Source: Candidatus Poribacteria bacterium
GTDB lineage: Bacteria; Poribacteria; WGA-4E; GCA-2687025
Direction: 5' to 3'
DNA length: 64,000 nt
NCBI GenBank assembly: GCA_018644665.1
Contig: JABGQA010000138.1
Span: 62,001 to 126,000, forward strand
In this document: positions 59,511 through 64,000 of the stretch, piece by piece
Layout of the letters: each line of letters begins with the position of its first letter
Numbering within the stretch: position 1 is the first letter of the stretch
The notes under the pieces: model-generated
What the model was told of the DNA's origin: nothing
What the model saw: only the letters and a program-made list of their open reading frames with translations
Database searches by the model: none
Made by a program: the position numbers and the translations under genes

Positions 59511-60053
59511 TCACGCGTCGCCCCGTTGCGCGCGATCCAACCACTGACGAAAGCCTGGCACACCCTGCAGCAAGGCCGGCTTCCCGGAACCTGACGGATC
59601 GCTGCGAAGCTGTTCCACCGCGGCGGTGTCCTCAATCGTCGACAGAGCGGTCACGCTATGCTCCGTCACGCCCAGGACGACGATCTCGCCCGCAATATCC
59701 ACCACGCTGAGGAACTGTGAAGGGCCAAGGGGAACCTGCGACACCACGGAGATCGTGCCTCCGCCTACCTGGCGCATGCGGTACGTTGCGCGCTTCAGCA
59801 GGAAAGCCAAACCGACCACGAGGGCCAGTACGACGCACAATGCTACGAGGATCTTGATCGCGGATTCGGTGAGACTTGGTACTTCGGCGGCGACGGGTGC
59901 AGGGCCAAGCTCGGACTTTAGGAACTCGCCGACTGTGCCGTCCTCTGCATCACCGTCCGCAGCCGCAGCCACGGCGGAGAAGGAGAACGCGCAGCACAAC
60001 AGTGAGACGACGACCAGGGCGCAAGCCCCGCGCGGCCGCCTCGAGGATGTCAT
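59511..60053 (-). CDS. fliO: Flagellar protein FliO
   Basis: A 180-residue protein with a signal-like helix at 8-30, an acidic periplasmic stretch, a transmembrane helix (IKILVALCVVLALVVGLAFL) and a cytoplasmic FliO domain (ISVVSQVPLGPSQFLSVVDI, then LGVTEHSVTAL). It assists assembly of FliP. The ATG overlaps the fliN stop by 4 bp. Identification rests on the conserved domain plus its place between fliN and fliP. Confidence 0.9.
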   Translation of the reverse strand: MTSSRRPRGACALVVVSLLCCAFSFSAVAAAADGDAEDGTVGEFLKSELGPAPVAAEVPSLTESAIKILVALCVVLALVVGLAFLLKRATYRMRQVGGGTISVVSQVPLGPSQFLSVVDIAGEIVVLGVTEHSVTALSTIEDTAAVEQLRSDPSGSGKPALLQGVPGFRQWLDRAQRGDA

Positions 60054-60370
60054 GTTACGCTCCGCAGGCGCTCCGCTCGCGTGACGATCGATGTGACTTC
60101 GACGCCGATGTTGCCCTCGGGCGTCTGGATGATCTGCCCGTTAGCGATCATGCGGCCGTTGATGTACAGCTCGACGCCATCGCCCTCGTTCTTGTTCAGG
60201 CGTAGGATGGACCCTGGGCCCAACTTAAGCACTTCGCGGAGGGGCATCCGAGTCTGCCCGACCTGTACATGCACAGACAGCGGGACATCCAGAAGGATGT
60301 CCATGTTGGCCTGCTCGGCCGCGGCGGAGCCATCGTCCGCGACGTCTTCGTTGACGACGTTTTCTTCCAT
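60050..60370 (-). CDS. fliN: Flagellar motor switch protein FliN
   Basis: A 106-residue C-ring protein. An acidic N-terminal tail precedes the SpoA-like domain: ILLDVPLSVHVQVGQTRMPL, LKLGPGSILRLNKNEGD, and VELYINGRMIANGQI. AGGGA lies ~9 nt upstream. 40 bp after fliM; 4-bp overlap with fliO. It lacks the CheC-like extension of FliY, so it is plain FliN. Confidence 0.95.
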   Translation of the reverse strand: MEENVVNEDVADDGSAAAEQANMDILLDVPLSVHVQVGQTRMPLREVLKLGPGSILRLNKNEGDGVELYINGRMIANGQIIQTPEGNIGVEVTSIVTRAERLRSVT

Positions 60371-60410
60371 GTGCAGCGATCCCTATCGACAGGATACGAC
60401 GGACATTAAC

Positions 60411-61298
60411 TCACTCGAACTCGTTCAGCCCAGCGACGGTGTCTTCCTCGAGGTAGTCCCCGATTTCGACCGCCTTCCTCGTGCCCGAAACGCCCATGCG
60501 GCCGCTGTACTTCGCGGCGCCCTCAACGCACACAACGACCTCGACGCCGTCTTCGTCGGAGGCTACTTCCCAGTCGCCGAACTCCAGGATATCGCCCTGC
60601 TCAATCGCCAGCATCCGCTCAATCGTCACGTTCGTCGGCGGGAGCACAACCTGTAGCATCAGCGCCAGCACGTCGGACAGAGGACTGTCGAGCGGGCTCT
60701 CAGCCTCAGCGTACGCCTCCATCGTCCTCCGAGCGCCAGCCATCGCGCCCGCCAGCGGAATGCCCAACTGGATGGACCCCTGGGCGAGTTCCTCGATCTC
60801 CACTCCCCACTGCGCGATGATCATCTTCTCCTGGGGGAAGAAACCATCGAGCGAGTAGGTGAACTGCGCTTCCTGACCGACAGTCCACGTCTCCGGCACC
60901 AACTGGTACCACGCACGCTGCAGGTCTTCGGCAAACGCTTCGAATATGTTCCCGAGAAGGTTCTGTTCCAGTGCGCTCAACGATCGGGTTTCCACAGGCG
61001 GATGCCCGCGCCCGCCCATCAGGAGGTCAACGATCGAGAAGGACAGGCTCTGGTTGATCTCGAGCACCCCGTTGTACCGACCGCCGAGATCGTACGAGCA
61101 GAGACTGCTCGGACCGTCGACGCGGTCGGAGAAGTCACGGAAGGTGCCGATGGTCAACGCGCCGATCTCGACGCGCACGTCGCGCTTGAGATGCGAACTC
61201 AGGCGCCCCTCTAGGAGCGCGCGGGAATACGACTGCAGCACCAGCGACTGCGTGCGTATATCCGACGAGCCTGCGGGTTGTTGTTGCGTCGACAGCAT
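60411..61298 (-). CDS. fliM: Flagellar motor switch protein FliM, lacking the CheY-binding N-terminus
   Basis: A 295-residue FliM. The middle domain is clear (GVLEINQSLSFSIVDLLMGG with its GGRG, and EQNLLGNIFEAFAEDLQRAW), as is the C-terminal SpoA-like domain (ILEFGDWEVASDEDG, GAAKYSGRMGVSGTRKAV). The usual N-terminal peptide (LSQxEIDxLL), which binds phospho-CheY, is absent: the protein begins MLSTQQQPAGSSDIRTQSLV. A TAG lies in frame four codons before the ATG, so no extension in this frame is possible. FliL is also missing upstream. Either switching is CheY-independent or another contact is used. A sigma-70 promoter precedes the gene. Confidence 0.93.
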   Translation of the reverse strand: MLSTQQQPAGSSDIRTQSLVLQSYSRALLEGRLSSHLKRDVRVEIGALTIGTFRDFSDRVDGPSSLCSYDLGGRYNGVLEINQSLSFSIVDLLMGGRGHPPVETRSLSALEQNLLGNIFEAFAEDLQRAWYQLVPETWTVGQEAQFTYSLDGFFPQEKMIIAQWGVEIEELAQGSIQLGIPLAGAMAGARRTMEAYAEAESPLDSPLSDVLALMLQVVLPPTNVTIERMLAIEQGDILEFGDWEVASDEDGVEVVVCVEGAAKYSGRMGVSGTRKAVEIGDYLEEDTVAGLNEFE

Positions 61299-61341
61299 CT
61301 TGCCAGGCTACCCTGTGGTGCGGAGTTCGAGACCGAGGCAC

Positions 61342-61370
61342 ATTCTAGCAGAGCGATGGAGGTCGTTCAA
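61342..61370 (-). promoter_or_regulatory. Sigma-70 promoter of the fliM-fliQ operon
   Basis: Minus strand TTGAAC, 17 bp, TAGAAT, giving a leader of about 37 nt to the fliM ATG. It has neither the sigma-28 nor the sigma-54 pattern, suggesting housekeeping transcription of this flagellar operon. Confidence 0.6.
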
Positions 61371-61485
61371 CCGGTACATTACCCGCGCCACGTGAGAGTA
61401 TAGCATAGCCAGGGCGAGACGGCGCGCCGGAATCCCGCTCGACTGCGACATCCGAACCGGCCGTGGCGCCCTGGACATGTACGAC

Positions 61486-61516
61486 GTAAAGGGGCGCGTG
61501 TAGCGCGCCCCTTTAC
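61486..61516. terminator. Bidirectional-looking terminator between motB and fliM
   Basis: A perfect 13-bp stem (GTAAAGGGGCGCG / CGCGCCCCTTTAC) with loop TGTAG, 26 nt past the motB stop. The A/T pairs at the base give a short U-run in the minus-strand RNA. It separates the motA-motB transcript from fliM. Confidence 0.75.
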
Positions 61517-61542
61517 GAATCCAGCGGTGTCACACAGGCGCG

Positions 61543-62541
61543 CTAGGACGGCGCGTCCCCTGCCGGCCAGTCGGTCTGAGAGAAGACCTTGTACTTCACG
61601 AGGATCTCGATGCGCCGGTTGAGCCCACGCCCGTCGGCGGTGCTGTTGTCAGCCTTCGGGTTGTGCGGCCCGTAGCCCTGGGCCGATATCTGGCGTGGGT
61701 TCACGCCGATCTCCTCGAACATACGGAGAACGGTGTTCGCGCGCTCGGTCGACAGCCCGCGGTTGTCCGAATACCTGGCCGCGGTCCCGGAGCTGAGCGG
61801 GACGTTGTCCGTATGACCGATCACCGAGATCTCGAAGCTATCGTCGATGAAGTCCCGCAGTTGCTCCTGGATAAGCGCCTGAAGCTTGGGAATCGCGTCC
61901 GGCGGGAGGTCGGTGCTGCCTGAGCCGAAGCGCGCGAAGCCCTCCTGCAACTCGATCTTCAGCCCCTGCGTGGTGAGAGTGGCGTCGATGCCGGGCATGT
62001 CGCCCAGGTCCAAGACGCCTTGCTCGAACTTCTGCTGTTCGGCCTCGGCGACCTGTATCATCGACTCCTCGGCGACCGCCTGCTGCGGTTGTCCGGCCTC
62101 CTCTGGCAGGTCGTTGCTGCCGACACCGTCCAAGTCCGAAGCCTCGGCGGACTGCTCTGGCGTCGCAGTGAGACCACCTTTACCGGGGTTGTTCGCCCCG
62201 GAACGCTCGGTCGCCTGTGAGTTCGCGGCCGATTGCGTCGCCTCGGCGCCGGGCGACATGCTCCCCGGGTCGCTGCTCATCGAGGCGCCGCCGCGCAACA
62301 CTCCCGCGCCGGACGCCCCCTCCATACCGAACGCGAGGGACATGTGCGCGAAGATGTCCTTCAGCTTGGCCTCATCGAACTCCGCCATGGTCATCAGGAA
62401 CACGAAGAACGTCAGGAGCAACGCCAGCATGTCCGTGAACGTCGGTGGCAGTTCGCCCGGCTTTCCGGCCAGGGCTGCCTTCGGCCGGAGCAGCGGCAGC
62501 AACAGGATCAGCAGCACGAAGACTGCGAGCTTAAGGAGCAT
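61543..62541 (-). CDS. motB: Flagellar stator protein MotB
   Basis: A 332-residue stator protein. The proton-channel helix holds the essential Asp at residue 37 or so (TFTDMLALLLTFFVFLMTM). A linker rich in Ser, Gly, Ala and Gln follows (~80-165). The C-terminal OmpA-like peptidoglycan-binding domain is complete (ISVIGHTDNVPLSSGTAARY, LSTERANTVL, NRRIEILV). Unusually, an extra hydrophobic stretch (LLKLAVFVLLILLLPLL) precedes the channel helix, although MotB normally has one helix. GGGAAG lies 7 nt before the ATG. Located 41 bp after motA. Confidence 0.93.
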   Translation of the reverse strand: MLLKLAVFVLLILLLPLLRPKAALAGKPGELPPTFTDMLALLLTFFVFLMTMAEFDEAKLKDIFAHMSLAFGMEGASGAGVLRGGASMSSDPGSMSPGAEATQSAANSQATERSGANNPGKGGLTATPEQSAEASDLDGVGSNDLPEEAGQPQQAVAEESMIQVAEAEQQKFEQGVLDLGDMPGIDATLTTQGLKIELQEGFARFGSGSTDLPPDAIPKLQALIQEQLRDFIDDSFEISVIGHTDNVPLSSGTAARYSDNRGLSTERANTVLRMFEEIGVNPRQISAQGYGPHNPKADNSTADGRGLNRRIEILVKYKVFSQTDWPAGDAPS

Positions 62542-62582
62542 GGTCGTTCTTCCCGCGTGGCGCCCGTGTGAGCGCCGCGCTG

Positions 62583-63389
62583 TTACGCGCTGGGAGCAAG
62601 CTCTTCGCGGCGATCCGGCGGCAAGTACATGCTCAGACGGGCGGCAAGGATGTTCGGCGGCAGCGCTTCACGCATACCCACCGATACCATCAGTATCCCC
62701 TCGATCACGACCCGTTTGTACGCCGCTTCCGTAGCGTTCGCGGCCTTCAGCTTGCCAGCGAGGGGCAGGCCGATGAGGTTCTGGAAGATAGCGCCGTAGA
62801 ACGTCGTGATAAGAGCGACAGCCATACCGGACGCCACCGCTTCAACGGCTGATCCGCCGCCGCCGCCGCCACCCAGACCGGCGAGCATGGCCACCAGCCC
62901 GATAAGTGTCCCGATCAGCCCAAACGCCGGCGCGTAATCGGCGAACCCGCTGATGACGCCTTCACCTTCGGTGTGCCGTTCCTCCATGAACGCGAGTTCG
63001 GTCTCGAGGACGTAGCGGATCTGTTCGTCGGGGGCGTTCGATGCAACGAGTTCCATCCCCTGGCGCATGAACGGATCAGGCAAGTCCTGCGCCAACTGCT
63101 CCAGGGCAGCCGCGCCGCGCTTGGCGCCGGCGTCCGCCATCTCGACAAGCTGCGTGACGATGGGCACCGGGTCGAATTCCTTCGCCTGGAACGTCAGCGG
63201 AAGGATCTTCATCGTGCCCAGCACGCGGGCCATCGGGAAGTTGATGAACAGCGCGGCGATAGTGCCGCCCAACACGATGAGCAGAGACGGCGGGTCGATG
63301 AACGCCGAAAACGGGACGCCCGAACCGATGATGCCGTAGATGATGGCCCCGAACCCCATCGCGAAGCCTATTACTGTTGCGAGATCCAT
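62583..63389 (-). CDS. motA: Flagellar stator protein MotA
   Basis: A 268-residue stator subunit with four helices. Family marks: IDPPSLLIVLGGTIAALFIN, FADYAPAFGLIGTLIGLVAM with the conserved prolines, and ALITTFYGAIFQNLIGLPL. A run of seven to eight glycines (LGGGGGGGSAVEA) sits between helices 3 and 4, where MotA usually has a short G-x-x-L-G-x-G-M turn. Charged residues of the cytoplasmic loop (RQGMELVASN, EERHTEGEG) for FliG contact are present. AAGGAG lies 6 nt upstream. Operon with motB. Confidence 0.95.
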   Translation of the reverse strand: MDLATVIGFAMGFGAIIYGIIGSGVPFSAFIDPPSLLIVLGGTIAALFINFPMARVLGTMKILPLTFQAKEFDPVPIVTQLVEMADAGAKRGAAALEQLAQDLPDPFMRQGMELVASNAPDEQIRYVLETELAFMEERHTEGEGVISGFADYAPAFGLIGTLIGLVAMLAGLGGGGGGGSAVEAVASGMAVALITTFYGAIFQNLIGLPLAGKLKAANATEAAYKRVVIEGILMVSVGMREALPPNILAARLSMYLPPDRREELAPSA

Positions 63390-63408
63390 TAACCGCTCCT
63401 TCGGTTGC

Positions 63409-64000
63409 TTAGGGGCTAGAGGTCAACATCCGTGCGTTGGACGCCCCGAGGATTGCCATGAGGGACTGCATGCGCTCTTCCGCCCCAAGAGAGGCCGCCG
63501 TTTCACCGACATCACCCGTCAGGATCGCGTCGATGATCTTGCCGGCGTCACGTTCCTGCATGCCAAGCAGTATTGGCCGCGCCTGGTCCGCAGGCATGGC
63601 GAGAATCAGTTCCGCCGCAGTCGCGGCGGTCAGGTTGGCGTACAGCTTCGCCATCTTGCGGGGGTCCATCGGCGGGCCACCGGCAGCGGCCGGCACGGTG
63701 GCTCCGTCGGCAGCCGCGCCCGTCGCAGCGTCCGGGTCTGCAGCGCCGTTCCCGTTCACTCCCAGCGCCCCATCACCGGTGACGTCGGCCGGCGCTACCA
63801 CGACGGGGGCCGGCTCAACACCAAGGACATCTACGTTCACGATTGCTTTGTACAGGACGCCGCCGCGATCCTTGTCTTCCTCACGGACACTGTCGTTGCG
63901 CGTCTGCAGCGCCTCCGCGGCGACTACGAGGACATCCGCAGCATCGGTCGTCGTCTCCACCGCCGTGTACTGCCCACGATACGCGGCATCGACGTAGCGC
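63409..64000 (-). CDS. MotE/MgtE-N-like flagellar-locus protein, 5' end clipped
   Basis: An open frame of 197 codons that continues beyond the right edge: codons before the GTG at 63960 read RYVDAAYRGQYTAVETTTD without a stop. The C-terminal ~90 residues (DPRKMAKLYANLTAATAAEL, then AMPADQARPILLGMQERDAG and KIIDAILTGD) have the MgtE-N/FliG-middle helical fold seen in MotE, a stator-chaperone-like protein. A low-complexity Ala/Gly/Asp/Pro linker precedes it. 19 bp upstream of motA in the same direction. The N-terminal part visible is not recognised, so a fusion is possible. Confidence 0.72.
   Translation of the reverse strand, partial: RYVDAAYRGQYTAVETTTDAADVLVVAAEALQTRNDSVREEDKDRGGVLYKAIVNVDVLGVEPAPVVVAPADVTGDGALGVNGNGAADPDAATGAAADGATVPAAAGGPPMDPRKMAKLYANLTAATAAELILAMPADQARPILLGMQERDAGKIIDAILTGDVGETAASLGAEERMQSLMAILGASNARMLTSSP

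Overview
The window is GC-rich and densely coded on both strands. It most resembles a member of Candidatus Poribacteria or a close relative. That assignment is an inference from hallmarks I recognise, not a database match: a LamG protein ending in a TWGxIKR-type tail (2405-3214), a secreted protein ending in an NPFNPETWIPF-type C-terminal sorting module (52409-53671), a phytanoyl-CoA dioxygenase, a MetE-like methyltransferase, a sugar-phosphate-isomerase-like TIM barrel, and a genuine flagellar operon. I see no rRNA, tRNA, CRISPR array, insertion sequence or phage genes.

Left part (0-17.5 kb): a clipped secreted protein, a MoxR/DUF58 pair, the LamG protein, a MetE-like enzyme convergent with a CgeB-like glycosyltransferase carrying TPRs, a cyclase-family hydrolase, a DRG/Obg-type GTPase, a decayed gene, a minus-strand operon (TIM barrel, class V aminotransferase, fabV, small protein), a class III aminotransferase with a four-cysteine insert, a zincin-like lipoprotein, a PspB-like small membrane protein, and a pair of envelope proteins with matching NTF2-like ends.

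Middle part (17.5-45.9 kb): an EF-G-like GTPase behind a consensus sigma-70 promoter, panC, a YdjM-like membrane protein, a tightly packed four-gene membrane cluster containing a DUF6754-type protein, kamA-like, folB, an M24 peptidase, a DCC-family protein, ALDH plus acetolactate-synthase-like enzyme, miaB, an HEPN protein coupled to RNase J, leuS, a secreted beta-propeller that seems to start at CTG, an HNH-like zinc protein, an Ldh2-type dehydrogenase, a cysteine-rich basic protein overlapping phyH, and an S9 peptidase.

Right part (45.9-64 kb): a histidine kinase and NtrC-type sigma-54 activator directly followed by a textbook -24/-12 promoter and two exported proteins built from the same short repeat, which together look like one self-contained envelope-sensing circuit. 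Then come three tandem small membrane proteins, a CxxCH/dockerin/sorting-domain protein, a lipoprotein of three long tandem repeats, a CDF transporter, a dgcN-dgcA type D-glutamate module, and flagellar genes fliQ, fliP, fliO, fliN, fliM, motB, motA and a clipped MotE-like gene. FliM lacks the usual N-terminal CheY-binding peptide. The best candidates for something undescribed are the sigma-54 repeat-protein circuit (45.9-50.8 kb) and the four-gene membrane cluster (21.5-25.2 kb).
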